The translations under genes were made by a program, and so were the position numbers. From Vespa crabro (Eukaryota; Arthropoda; Insecta; Hymenoptera; Vespidae), in the NCBI RefSeq assembly GCF_910589235.1, contig NW_025813595.1:124001-188000 (forward strand): a stretch of 64,000 nt of DNA. Reading direction: 5' to 3'. The notes under the pieces were generated by a model. It was not told the DNA's origin. It made no database searches and was given only the letters and a program-made list of their open reading frames with translations. Below, in pieces: positions 10,567 to 24,500 of this stretch (positions within the stretch are counted from its first letter, which is position 1; each line of letters begins with the position of its first letter).

Positions 10567-10907
10567 TAAAAACTTTGATTCCAATATAAAATAGATGTTT
10601 GATCTTATGAAATGCTATGTTTTGAATCGATTGGTAACATTTTTCTAACTGTGGCACAAGTATTATTAAAGATTTCACGATATTATCTTCGCATATACCG
10701 AAATTCGCGTATGTCGATTAGGTTTGTCGACATTTATCATATGAAAACGCGTAATTAAACATAGTAAAAACGTTATATTCTTGTTATATTCTTTATTCTG
10801 CATCGATAGAATATAAAATCAATGAAATTGAACGAGATTTCAAGTTTTCGTTTTTCGACGATACGCGTATATGAGCGAAAAATCGTATATACGATATGAA
10901 AGAATGT
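10567..10907 (+). repeat. Fourth copy of the gctatgtttt divergent monomer
   Basis: It carries all seven linked changes seen at 1365, 6478 and 8864, but is followed by an ordinary 'gattttaacttcgc' monomer instead of the 'catatcccg' monomer. The cassette was therefore split by recombination at or near the monomer boundary. Confidence 0.85.
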
Positions 10908-11589
10908 TAAATACTTTGATTCCAATATAAAATAGATGTTTGATCTTATGAAATGCAATGTTCTGAATCGATTGGTAACATTTTTCTAACTGTGGCACAA
11001 GTATTATTTAAGATTTCACGATTTTAACTTCGCATATACCGAAATTCGCGTATGTCGATTACGTTTTTCGACAATTATCATATGAAAACGCGTATTTAAA
11101 CATAGTAAAAACGTTATATTCTTGTTATATTCTTTATTCTGCATCGATAGAATATAAAATCAATGAAATTGAACGAGATTTCAAGTTTTCGTTTTTCGAC
11201 GATACGCGTATATGAGCGAAAAATCGTATATACGATATGAAAGAATGTTAAAAACTTTGATTCCAATATAAAATAGATGTTTGATCTTATGAAATGCAAT
11301 GTTCTGAATCGAGTGGTAACATTTTTCTAACTGAGGCACAAGTATTATTAAAGATTTCACGATTTTATCTTCGCATATACCGAAATTCGCGTATGTCGAT
11401 TACGTTTTTCGACAATTATCATATGAAAAAGCGTATTTAAACATAGTAAAAACGTTATATTCTTGTTATATTCTTTATTCTGCATCGATAGAATATAAAA
11501 TCAATGAAATTGAACGAGATTTCAAGTTTTCGTTTTTCGACGATACGCGTATATGAGCGAAAAATCGTATATACGATATGAAAGAATGT
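10908..11589 (+). repeat. Two intervening monomers
   Basis: The first has 'gttaaatac' and 'atttaagattt'. The second, and the monomer after it, carry 'cgagtgg' with 'ctgaggc'. No other content is seen. Confidence 0.8.
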
Positions 11590-13341
11590 TAAAAACTTTG
11601 ATTCCAATATAAAATAGATGTTTGATCTTATGAAATGCAATGTTCTGAATCGAGTGGTAACATTTTTCTAACTGAGGCACAAGTATTATTAAAGATTTCA
11701 CGATTTTATCTTCGCATATACCGAAATTCGCGTATGTCGATTACGTTTTTCGACATTTATCATATGAAAAGGCGTATTTAAACATAGTAAAGACGTTATA
11801 TACTTGTTATATTCTTTATTCTGCATCGATAGAATATAAAATCAATGAAATTGAACGAGATTTCAAGTTTTCGTTTTTCGACGATACGCGTATATGAGCG
11901 AAAAATCGTATATACGATATGAAAGAATGTTAAAAACTTTGATTCCAATATAAAATAGATGTGTGATCTTATGAAATGCAATGTTCTGAATCGATTGGTA
12001 ACATTTTTCTAACTGAGGCACAAGTATTATTAAAGATTTCACGATTTTATCTTCGCATATACCGAAATTCGCGTATGTCGATTACGTTTTACGACAATTA
12101 TCATATGAAACGCGTATTTAAACATAGTAAAAACGTTATATTCTTGTTATATTCTTTATTCTGCATCGATAGTATATAAAATCAATGAAATTGAACGAGA
12201 TTTCAAGTTTTCGTTTTTCGACGATACGCGTATATGAGGGAAAAATCGTATATACGATATGAAAGAATGTTAAAAACTTTGATTCCAATATAAAATAGAT
12301 GTTTGATCTTATGAAATGCAATGTTCTGAATCGATTGGTAACATTTTTCTAACTGAGGCACAAGTATTATTAAAGATTTCACGATTTTATCTTCGCATAT
12401 ACCGAAATGCGCGTATGTCGATTACGTTTTTCGACAATTATCATATGAAAACGCGTATTTAAACATAGTAAAAACGTTATATTCTTGTTTTATTCTTTAT
12501 TCTGCATCGATAGAATATAAAATCAATGAAATTGAACGAGATTTCAAGTTTTCGTTTTTCGACGATACGTGTATATGAGCGAAAAATCGTATATACGATA
12601 TGAAAGAATGTTAAAAACTTTGATTCCAATATAAAATAGATGTTTGATCTTATGAAATGCAATGTTCTGAATCGATTGGTAACATTTTTCTAACTGTGGC
12701 ACAAGTATTATTAAAGATTTCACGATTTTATCTTCGCTTATACCGAAATTCGCGTTAGTCGATTAAGTTTTTCGACAATTATCATATGAAAACGCGTATT
12801 TAAACATAGTAAAAACGTTATATTCTTGTTATGTTCTTTATTCTGCATCGATAGAATATAAAATCAATGAAATTGAACGAGATTTCAAGTTTTCGTTTTT
12901 CGACGATACGCGTATATGAGCGAAAAATCGTATATACGATATGAAAGAATGTTAAAAACTTTGATTCCAATATAAAATAGATGTTTGATCTTATGAAATG
13001 CAATGTTCTGAATCGATTGGTAACATTTTTCTAACTGTGGCACAAGTATTATTAAAGATTTCACGATTTTATCTTCGCATGTACCGAAATTCGCGTATGT
13101 CGATTACGTTTTTCGACAATTATCATATGAAAACGCGTATTTAAACATAGTAAAAACGTTATATTCTTATTATATTCTTTATTCTGCATCGATAGAATAT
13201 AAAATCAATGAAATTGAACGAGATTTCAAGTTTTCGTTTTTCGACGATACGCGTATATGAGCGTAAAATCGTATATACGGTAAGAAAGAATGTTAAAAAC
13301 TTTGATTCCAATACAAAATAGATGTTTGATCTTATGAAATG
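11590..13341 (+). repeat. Second copy of the 1,704-bp and 8,521-bp offset blocks
   Basis: The left part (to about 12270) matches 9886-10566. From about 11781 it also matches 3260-4820 in marker order, through 'aatgcgcg' (12407), 'gatacgtgtat' (12564), 'cgcttatacc' (12736), 'gttatgttc' (12829) and 'gcatgtacc' (13078). The monomer ending here has several private changes between 13264 and 13315 ('gcgtaaaatc', 'cggtaagaaag', 'aatacaaaa'). Confidence 0.85.
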
Positions 13342-14657
13342 CAATGTTCTGAATCGAGTGGTAACATTTTTCTAACTGAGGCACAAGTATTATTAAAGAT
13401 TTCACGATTTTATCTTCGCATATACCGAAATTCGCGTATGTCGATTACGTTTTTCGACAATTATCATATGAAAACGCGTATTTAAACATAGTAAAAACGT
13501 TATATTCTTGTTATATTCTTTATTCTGCATCGATAGAATATAAAATCAATGAAATTGAACGAGATTTCAACTTTTCGTTTTTCGACGATACGCGTATATG
13601 AGCGAAAAATCGTATATACGATATGAAAGAATGTTAAAAACTTTGATTCCAATATAAAATAGATGTTTGATCTTATGAAATGCAATGTTCTGAATCGATT
13701 GGTAACATTTTTCTAACAGTGGCACAAGTATTATTAAAGATTTCACGATTTTATCTTCGCATATACCGAAATTCGCGTATGTCGATTACGTTTTTCGACA
13801 ATTATCATATGAAAACGCGTATTTAAACATAGTAAAAACGTTATATTCTTGTTATATTCTTTATTCTGCATCGATAGAGTATAAAATCAATGAAATTGAA
13901 CGAGATTTCAAGTTTTCGTTTTTCGACGATACGCGTATATGAGCGAAAAATCGTATATACGATATGAAAGAATGTTAAAAACTTTGATTCCAATATAAAA
14001 TAGATGTTTGCTCTTATGAAATGCAATGTTCTGAATCGATTGGTAACATTTTTCTAACTGTGGCACAAGTATTATTAAAGATTTCACGATTTTATCTTCG
14101 CATGTACCGAAATTCGCGTATGTCGATTACATTTTTCGACAATTATCATATGAAAACGCGTATTTAAACATAGTAAAAACGTTATATTCTTATTATATTC
14201 TTTATTCTGCATCGATAGAATATAAAATCAATGAAATTGAACGAGATTTCAAGTTTTCGTTTTTCGACGATACGCGTATATGAGCGAAAAATCGTATATA
14301 CGATATGAAAGAATGTTAAAAACTTTGATTCCAATATAAAATAGATGTTTGATCTTATGAAATGCAATGTTCTGAAACGAGTGGTAACATTTTTCTAACT
14401 GAGGCACAAGTATTATTAAAGATTTCACGATTTTATCTTCGCATATACCGAAATTCGCGTTAGTCGATTACGTTTTTCGACAATTATCATATGAAAACGC
14501 GTATTTAAACATAGTAAAAACGTTATATTCTTGTTATATTCTTTAATCTGCATCGATAGAATATAAAATCAATGAAATTGAACGAGATTTCAAGTTTTCG
14601 TTTTTCGACGATACGCGTATATGAGCGAAAAATCGTATATACGATATGAAAGAATGT
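13342..14657 (+). repeat. Mixed monomers
   Basis: Four monomers (the first overlapping the previous block slightly) carry different variant sets: 'cgagtgg/ctgaggc', 'caacttttcg' (near 13569), 'ctaacagtgg' (near 13714), 'cgatagagtat', 'tttgctcttatg', 'gattacattttt' and 'ctttaatctg'. No repeated order with other parts of the window was recognised. Confidence 0.75.
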
Positions 14658-14998
14658 TAAAAACTTTGATTCCAATATAAAATAGATGTTTGATCTTATG
14701 AAATGCAATGTTCTGAATCGATTGGTAACATTTGTCTAACTGTGGCACAAGTATTATTAAAGATTTCACGATTTTATATTCGCATATACCGAAATACGCG
14801 TATGTCGATTACGTTTTTCGAAAATTATCATATGAAAACGCGTATTTAAACATAGTAAAAACGTTATATTCTTGTTATATTCTTTATTCTACATCGATAG
14901 AATATAAAATCAATGAAATTGAACGAGATTTCAAGTTTTCGTTTTTCGACGATACGCGTATATGACCGAAAAATCGTATATACGATATGAAAGAATGT
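14658..14998 (+). repeat. ttgtctaactg variant monomer, copy 1 of 4
   Basis: It is marked by 'catttgtctaac', 'tatattcgc' and 'gaaatacgcg'. Copies start at 17727, 21822 and 27961. This one also has 'tcgaaaatta', 'ctacatcg' and 'tgaccg'. The changes remove plus-strand stop codons, so a chance 77-codon open frame appears at 14732-14965; I do not regard it as a gene. Confidence 0.85.
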
Positions 14999-17726
14999 TA
15001 AAAACTTTGATTCCAATATAAAATAGATGTTTGATCTTATGAAATGCAATGTTCTGAATCGATTGGTAACATTTTTCTAACTGTGGCACAAGTATTATTA
15101 AAGATTTCACGATTCTAACTTCGCATATACCGAAATTCGCGTTAGTCGATTACGTTTTTCGACAATTATCATATGAAAACGCGTATTTAAACATAGTAAA
15201 AACGTTATATTCTTGTTATATTCTTTATTCTGCATCGATAGAATATAAAATCAATGAAATTGAACGAGATTTCAAGTTTTCGTTTTTCGACGATACGCGT
15301 ATATGAGCGAAAAATCGTATATACGATATGAAAGAATGTTAAAAACTTTGATTCCAATATAAAATAGATGTTTGATCTTATGAAATGCAATGTTCTGAAT
15401 CGGTTGGTAACATTTTTCTAACTGTGGCACAAGTATTATTAAAGATTTCACGATTTTAACTTCGCATATACCGAAATTCGCGTTAGTCGATTACGTTTTT
15501 CGACAATTATCATATGAAAACGCGTATTTAAACATAGTAAAAACGTTATATTCTTGTTATATTCTTTATTCTGCATCTATAGAATATAAAATCAATGAAA
15601 TTGAACGAGATTTCAAGTTTTCGTTTTTCGACGATACGCGTATATGAGCGAAAAATCGTATATACGATATGAAAGAATGTTAAAAACTTTGATTCCAATA
15701 TAAAATAGATGTTTGATCTTATGAAATGCAATGTTCTGAATCGATTGGTAACATTTTTCTAACTGTGGCACAAGTATTATTAAAGATTTCACGATTTTAT
15801 CTTCGCATGTACCGAAATTCGCGTATGTCGATTACGTTTTTCGACAATTATCATATGAAAACGCGTATTTAAACATAGTAAAAACGTTATATTCTTATTA
15901 TATTCTTTATTCTGCATCGATAGAATATAAAATCAATGAAATTGAACGAGATTTCAAGTTTTCGTTTTTCGACGATACGCGTATATGAGCGAAAAATCGT
16001 ATATACGATATGAAAGAATGTTAAAAACTTTGATTCCAATATAAAATAGATGTTTGATCTTATGAAATGCAATGTTCTGAATCGATTGGTAACATTTTTC
16101 TAACTGTGGCACAAGTATTATTAAAGATTTCACGATTTTAACTTCGCATATACCGAAATTCGCGTTAGTCGATTACGTTTTTCGACAATTATCATATGAA
16201 AACGCGTATTTAAACATAGTAAAAACGTTATATTCTTGTTATATTCTTTATTCTGCATCGATAGAATATAAAATCAATGAAATTGAACGAGATTTCAAGT
16301 TTTCGTTTTTCGACGATACGCGTATATGAGCGAAAAATCGTATATACGATATGAAAGAATGTTAAAAACTTTGATTCCAATATAAAATAGATGTTTGATC
16401 TTATGAAATGCAATGTTCTGAATCGATTGGTAACATTTTTCTAACTGTGGCACAAGTATTATTAAAGATTTCACGATTTTATCTTCGCATGTACCGAAAT
16501 TCGCGTATGTCGATTACGTTTTTCGACAATTATCATATGAAAACGCGTATTTAAACATAATAAAAACGTTATATTCTTATTATATTCTTTATTCTGCATC
16601 GATAGAATATAAAATCAATGAAATTGAACGAGATTTCAAGTTTTCGTTTTTCGACGATACGCGTATATGAGCGAAAAATCGTATATACGATATGAAAGAA
16701 TGTTAAAAACTTTGATTCCAATATAAAATAGATGTTTGATCTTATGAAATGCAATGTTCTGAATCGATTGGTAACATTTTTCTAACTGTGGCACAAGTAT
16801 TATTAAAGATTTCACGATTTTAACTTCGCATATACCGAAATTTGCGTATGTCGATTACGTTTTTCGACAATTATCATATGAAAACGCGTATTTAAACATA
16901 GTAAAAACGTTATATTCTTGTTATATTCTTTATTCTGCATCGTTAGAATATAAAATCAATGAAATTGAACGAGATTTCAAGTTTTCGTTTTTCGACGATA
17001 CGCGTATATGAGCGAAAATTCGTATATACGATATGAAAGAATGTTAAAAACTTTGATTCCAATATAAAATAGATGTTTGATCTTATGAAATGCAATGTTC
17101 TGAATCGATTGGTAACATTTTTCTAACTGTGGCACAAGTATTATTAAAGATTTCACGATTTTAACTTCGCATATACCGAAATTCGCGTATGTCGATTACG
17201 TTTTTCGACAATTATCATATGAAAACGCGTATTTAAACATAGTAAAAACGTTATATTCTTGTTATATTCTTTATTCTGCATCGATAGAATATAAAATCAA
17301 TGAAATTGAACGAGATTTCAAGTTTTCGTTTTTCGACGATACGCGTATATGAGCGAAAAATCGTATATACGATATGAAAGAATGTTAAAAACTTTGATTC
17401 CAATATAAAATAGATGTTTGATCTTATGAAATGCAATGTTCTGAATCGATTGGTAACATTTTTCTAACTGTGGCACAAGTATTATTAAAGATTTCACGAT
17501 TCTAACTTCGCATATACCGAAATTCGCGTTAGTCGATTACGTTTTTCGACAATTATCATATGAAAACGCGTATTTAAACATAGTAAAAACGTTATATTCT
17601 TGTTATATTCTTTATTCTGCATCGATAGAATATAAAATCAATGAAATTGAACGAGATTTCAAGTTTTCGTTTTTCGACGATACGCGTATATGAGCGAAAA
17701 ATCGTATATACGATATGAAAGAATGT
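14999..17726 (+). repeat. Alternating monomer types with a 682-bp dimer
   Basis: Between about 15.4 and 16.8 kb a 'taacttcgc/gcgttagtcg' monomer alternates with a 'gcatgtacc/cttattat' monomer, giving a two-monomer period (15458 and 16138; 15807 and 16489). The following 'aatttgcgtatg' monomer (16841) recurs 3,410 bp later at 20251. Confidence 0.8.
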
Positions 17727-20160
17727 TAAAAACTTTGATTCCAATATAAAATAGATGTTTGATCTTATGAAATGCAATGTTCTGAATCGATTGGTAACAT
17801 TTGTCTAACTGTGGCACAAGTATTATTAAAGATTTCACGATTTTATATTCGCATATACCGAAATACGCGTATGTCGATTACGTTTTTCGACAATTATCAT
17901 ATGAAAACGCGTATTTAAACATAGTAAAAACGTTATATTCTTGTTATATTCTTTATTCTGCATCGATAGAATATAAAATCAATGAAATTGAACGAGATTT
18001 CAAGTTTTCGTTTTTCGACGATACGCGTATATGAGCGAAAAATCGTATATACGATATGAAAGAATGTTAAAAACTTTGATTCCAATATAAAATAGATGTT
18101 TGATCTTATGAAATGCAATGTTCTGAATCGATTGGTAACATTTTTCTAACTGTGGCACAAGTATTATTAAAGATTTCACGATTTTATCTTCGCATGTACC
18201 GAAATTCGCGTATGTCGATTACATTTCTCGACAATTATCATATGAAAACGCGTATTTAAACATAGTAAAAACGTTATATTCTTATTATATTCTTTATTCT
18301 GCATCGATAGAATATAAAATCAATGAAATTGAACGAGATTTCAAGTTTTCGTTTTTCAACGATACGCGTATATGAGCGAAAAATCGTATATACGATATGA
18401 AAGAATGTTAAAAACTTTGATTCCAATATAAAATAGATGTTTGATCTTATGAAATGCAATGTTCTGAATCGAGTGGTAACATTTTTCTAACTGAGGCACA
18501 AGTATTATTAAAGATTTCACGATTTTATCTTCGCATATACCGAAATTCACGTATGTCGATTACGTTTTTCGACAATTATCATATGAAAACGCGTATTTAA
18601 ACATAGTAAAAACGTTATATTCTTGTTATATTCTTTATTCTGCATCGATAGAATATAAAATCAATGAAATTGAACGAGATTTCAAGTTTTCTTTTTTCGA
18701 CGATACGCGTATATGAGCGAAAAATCGTATATACGATATGAAAGAATGTTAAAAACTTTGATTCCAATATAAAATAGATGTTTGATCTTATGAAATGCAA
18801 TGTTCTGAATCGATTGGTAACATTTTTCTAACTGTGGCACAAGTATTATTAAAGATTTCACGATTTTATCTTCGCATATACCGAAATTCGCGTTAGTCGA
18901 TTACGTTTTTCGACAATTATCATATGAAAACGCGTATTTAAACATAGTAAAAACGTTATATTCTTGTTATATTCTTTATTCTGCATCGATAGAATATAAA
19001 ATCAATGAAATTGAACGAGATTTCAAGTTTTCGTTTTTCGACGATACGCGTATATGAGCGAAAAATCGTATATACGATATGAAAGAATGTTAAAAACTTT
19101 GATTCCAATATAAAATAGATGTTTGATCTTATGAAATGCAATGTTCTGAATCGATTGGTAACATTTTTCTAACTGTGGCACAAGTATTATTAAAGATTTC
19201 ACTATTTTATCTTCGCATGTGCCGAAATTCGCGTATGTCGATTACGTTTTTCGACAATTATCATATGAAAACGCGTATTTAAACATAGTAAAAACGTTAT
19301 ATTCTTATTATATTATTTATTCTGCATCGATAGAATATAAAATCAATGAAATTGAACGAGATTTCAAGTTTTCGTTTTTCGACGATACGCGTATATGAGC
19401 GAAAAATCGTACACACGATATGAAAGAATGTTAAAAACTTTGATTCCAATATAAAATAGATGTTTGATCTTATGAAATGCAATGTTCTGAATCGAGTGGT
19501 AACATTTTTCTAACTTAGGCACAAGTATTATTAAAGATTTCACGATTTTATCTTCGCATATACCGAAATTCGCGTATGTCGATTACGTTTTTCGACAATT
19601 ATCATATGAAAACGCGTATTTAAACATAGTAAAAACGTTATATTCTTGTTATATTCTTTATTCTGCATCGATAGAATATAAAATCAATGAAATTGAACGA
19701 GATTTCAAGTTTTCGTTTTTCGACGATACGCTTATATGAGCGAAAAATCGTATATACGATATGAAAGAATGTTAAAAACTTTGATTCCAATATAAAATAG
19801 ATGTTTGATCTTATGAAATGCAATGTTCTGAATCGATTGGTAACATTTTTCTAACTGTGGCACAAGTATTATTAAAGATTTCACGATTTTATCTTCGCAT
19901 GTACCGAAATTCGCGTATGTCGATTACGTTTTTCGACAATTATCATATGAAAACGCGTATTTAAACATAGTAAAAACGTTATATTCTTATTATATTCTTT
20001 GTTCTGCATCGATAGAATATAAAATCAATGAAATTGAACGAGATTTCAAGTTTTCGTTTTTCGACGATACGCGTATATGAGCGAAAAATCGTATATACGA
20101 TATGAAAGAATGTTAAAAACTTTGATTCCAATATAAAATAGATGTTTGATCTTATGAAAT
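17727..20160 (+). repeat. Higher-order block, copy 1 (4,095-bp offset)
   Basis: Seven monomers match 21822-24255 in order: 'ttgtctaac', 'gattacatttctcg', 'tttttcaacg', 'cgagtgg/ctgaggc', 'aattcacg', 'agttttctttt', 'gcatgtgcc', 'attatttattc', 'cgtacacacg' and 'aacttaggc'. The offset is 12 monomers plus 3 bp, because of the inserted 3 bp near 21725. A small difference is 'tttatcttcgc' here (18863) against 'tttaacttcgc' in the later copies. Confidence 0.9.
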
Positions 20161-21599
20161 GCAATGTTCTGAATCGATTGGTAACATTTTTCTAACTGTG
20201 GCACAAGTATTATTAAAGATTTCACGATTTTAACTTCGCATATACCGAAATTTGCGTATGTCGATTACGTTTTTCGACAATTATCATATGAAAACGCGTA
20301 TTTAAACATAGTAAAAACGTTATATTCTTGTTATATTCTTTATTCTGCATCGATAGAATATAAAATCAATGAAATTGAACGAGATTTCAAGTTTTTGTTT
20401 TTCGACGATACGCGTATATGAGCGAAAAATCGTATATACGATATGAAAGAATGTTAAAAACTTTGATTCCAATATAAAATAGATGTTTGATCTTATGAAA
20501 TGCAATGTTCTGAATCGATTGGTAACATTTTTCTAACTGTGGCACAAGTATTATTAAAGATTTCACGATTTTAACTTCGCATATACCGAAATTCGCGAAT
20601 GTCGATTACGTTTTTCGACAATTATCATATGAAAACGCGTATTTAAACATAGTAAAAACGTTATATTCTTGTTATATTCTTTATTCTGCATCGATAGAAT
20701 ATAAAATCAATGAAATTGAACGAGATTTCAAGTTTTCGTTTTTCGACGATACGCGTATATGAGCGAAAAATCGTATATACGATATGAAAGAATGTTAAAA
20801 ACTTTGATTCCAATATAAAATAGATGTTTGATCTTATGAAATGCAATGTTCTGAATCGATTGGTAACATTTTTCTAACTGTGGCACAAGTATTATTAAAG
20901 ATTTCACGATTCTAACTTCGCATATACCGAAATTCGCGTTGGTCGATTACGTTTTTCGACAATTATCATATGAAAACGCGTATTTAAACATAGTAAAAAC
21001 GTTATATTCTTGTTATATTCTTTATTCTGCATCGATAGAATATAAAATCAATGAAATTGAACGAGATTTCAAGTTTTCGTTTTTCGACGATACGCGTATA
21101 TGAGCGAAAAATCGTATATACGATATGAAAGAATGTTAAAAACTTTGATTCCAATATAAAATAGATGTTTGATCTTATGAAATGCAATGTTCTGAATCGA
21201 TTGGTAACATTTTTCTAACTGTGGCACAAGTATTATTAAAGATTTCACGATTTTAACTTCGCATATACCGAAATTCGCGTTAGTCGATTACGTTTTTCGA
21301 CAATTATCATATGAAAACGCGTATTTAAACATAGTAAAAACGTTATATTCTTGTTATATTCTTTATTCTGCATCGATAGAATATAAAATCAATGAAATTG
21401 AACGAGATTTCAAATTTTCGTTTTTCGACGATACGCGTATATGAGCGAAAAATCGTATATACGATATGAAAGAATGTTAAAATCTTTGATTCCAATATAA
21501 AATAGATGTTTGATCTTATGAAATGCAATGTTCTGAATCGATTGGTAACATTTTTCTAACTGTGGCACAAGTATTATTAAAGATTTCACGATTTTATCT
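20161..21599 (+). repeat. Mixed monomers before the large duplication
   Basis: These monomers match 16.75-17.6 kb at a 3,410-bp offset at their left end ('aatttgcgtatg' at 20251). They include 'gattctaacttcgc' (20911) and a monomer with 'caaattttcg' and 'aaaatctttg' (21411-21484). No foreign sequence is seen. Confidence 0.75.
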
Positions 21600-24500
21600 T
21601 CGTATATACCGAAATTCGCGTATGTCGATTACGTTTTTCGACAATTATCATATGAAAACGCGTATTTAAACATAGTAAAAACGTTATATTCTTGTTATAT
21701 TCTTTATTCTGCATCGATAGAGTGAAATTGAATCAATGAAATTGAACGAGATTTCAAGTTTTGGTTTTTCGACGATACGCGTATATGAGCGAAAAATCGT
21801 ATATACGATATGAAAGAATGTTAAAAACTTTGATTCCAATATAAAATAGATGTTTGATCTTATGAAATGCAATGTTCTGAATCGATTGGTAACATTTGTC
21901 TAACTGTGGCACAAGTATTATTAAAGATTTCACGATTTTATATTCGCATATACCGAAATACGCGTATGTCGATTACGTTTTTCGACAATTATCATATGAA
22001 AACGCGTATTTAAACATAGTAAAAACGTTATATTCTTGTTATATTCTTTATTCTGCATCGATAGAATATAAAATCAATGAAATTGAACGAGATTTCAAGT
22101 TTTCGTTTTTCGACGATACGCGTATATGAGCGAAAAATCGTATATACGATATGAAAGAATGTTAAAAACTTTGATTCCAATATAAAATAGATGTTTGATC
22201 TTATGAAATGCAATGTTCTGAATCGATTGGTAACATTTTTCTAACTGTGGCACAAGTATTATTAAAGATTTCACGATTTTATCTTCGCATGTACCGAAAT
22301 TCGCGTATGTCGATTACATTTCTCGACAATTATCATATGAAAACGCTTATTTAAACATAGTAAAAACGTTATATTCTTATTATATTCTTTATTCTGCATC
22401 GATAGAATATAAAATCAATGAAATTGAACGAGATTTCAAGTTTTCGTTTTTCAACGATACGCGTATATGAGCGAAAAATCGTATATACGATATGAAAGAA
22501 TGTTAAAAACTTTGATTCCAATATAAAATAGATGTTTGATCTTATGAAATGCAATGTTCTGAATCGAGTGGTAACATTTTTCTAACTGAGGCACAAGTAT
22601 TATTAAAGATTTCACGATTTTATCTTCGCATATACCGAAATTCACGTATGTCGATTACGTTTTTCGACAATTATCATATGAAAACGCGTATTTAAACATA
22701 GTAAAAACGTTATATTCTTGTTATATTCTTTATTCTGCATCGATAGAATATAAAATCAATGAAATTGAACGAGATTTCAAGTTTTCTTTTTTCGACGATA
22801 CGCGTATATGAGCGAAAAATCGTATATACGATATGAAAGAATGTTAAAAACTTTGATTCCAATATAAAATAGATGTTTGATCTTATGAAATGCAATGTTC
22901 TGAATCGATTGGTAACATTTTTCTAACTGTGGCACAAGTATTATTAAAGATTTCACGATTTTAACTTCGCATATACCGAAATTCGCGTTAGTCGATTACG
23001 TTTTTCGACAATTATCATATGAAAACGCGTATTTAAACATAGTAAAAACGTTATATTCTTGTTATATTCTTTATTCTGCATCGATAGAATATAAAATCAA
23101 TGAAATTGAACGAGATTTCAAGTTTTCGTTTTTCGACGATACGCGTATATGAGCGAAAAATCGTATATACGATATGAAAGAATGTTAAAAACTTTGATTC
23201 CAATATAAAATAGATGTTTGATCTTATGAAATGCAATGTTTTGAATCGATTGGTAACATTTTTCTAACTGTGGCACAAGTATTATTAAAGATTTCACGAT
23301 TTTATCTTCGCATGTGCCGAAATTCGCGTATGTCGATTACGTTTTTCGACAATTATCATATGAAAACGCGTATTTAAACATAGTAAAAACGTTATATTCT
23401 TATTATATTATTTATTCTGCATCGATAGAATATAAAATCAATGAAATTGAACGAGATTTCAAGTTTTCGTTTTTCGACGATACGCGTATATGAGCGAAAA
23501 ATCGTACACACGATATGAAAGAATGTTAAAAACTTTGATTCCAATATAAAATAGATGTTTGATCTTATGAAATGCAATGTTCTGAATCGAGTGGTAACAT
23601 TTTTCTAACTTAGGCACAAGTATTATTAAAGATTTCACGATTTTATCTTCGCATATACCGAAATTCGCGTATGTCGATTACGTTTTTCGACAATTATCAT
23701 ATGAAAACGCGTATTTAAACATAGTAAAAACGTTATATTCTTGTTATATTCTTTATTCTGCATCGATAGAATATAAAATCAATGAAATTGAACGAGATTT
23801 CAAGTTTTCGTTTTTCGACGATACGAATATATGAGCGAAAAATCGTATATACGATATGAAAGAATGTTAAAAACTTTGATTCCAATATAAAATAGATGTT
23901 TGATCTTATGAAATGCAATGTTCTGAATCGATTGGTAACATTTTTCTAACTGTGGCACAAGTATTATTAAAGATTTCACGATTTTATCTTCGCATGTACC
24001 GAAATTCGCGTATGTCGATTACGTTTTTCGACAATTATCATATGAAAACGCGTATTTAAACATAGTAAAAATGTTATATTCTTATTATATTCTTTATTCT
24101 GCATCGATAGAATATAAAATCAATGAAATTGAACGAGATTTCAAGTTTTCGTTTTTCGACGATACGCGTATATGAGCGAAAAATCGTATATACGATATGA
24201 AAGAATGTTAAAAACTTTGATTCCAATATAAAATAGATGTTTGATCTTATGAAATGCAATGTTCTGAATCGAGTGGTAACATTTTTCTAACTGTGGCACA
24301 AGTATTATTAAAGATTTCACGATTTTTTCTTCGCATATACCGAAATTCGCGTATGTCGATTACGTTTTTCGACAATTATCATATGAAAACGCGTATTTAA
24401 ACATAGTAAAAACGTTATATTCTTGTTATATTCTTTATTCTGCATCGATAGAATATAAAATCAATGAAATTGAACGAGATTTCAAGTTTTCGTTTTTCGA

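Noticed and set aside
14732..14965. Plus-strand open frame of 77 codons, also at 17801, 21896 and 28035
   Set aside because: It opens only because the 'ttgtctaac' monomer variants remove stops. It overlaps the minus-strand frame and resembles no known protein.
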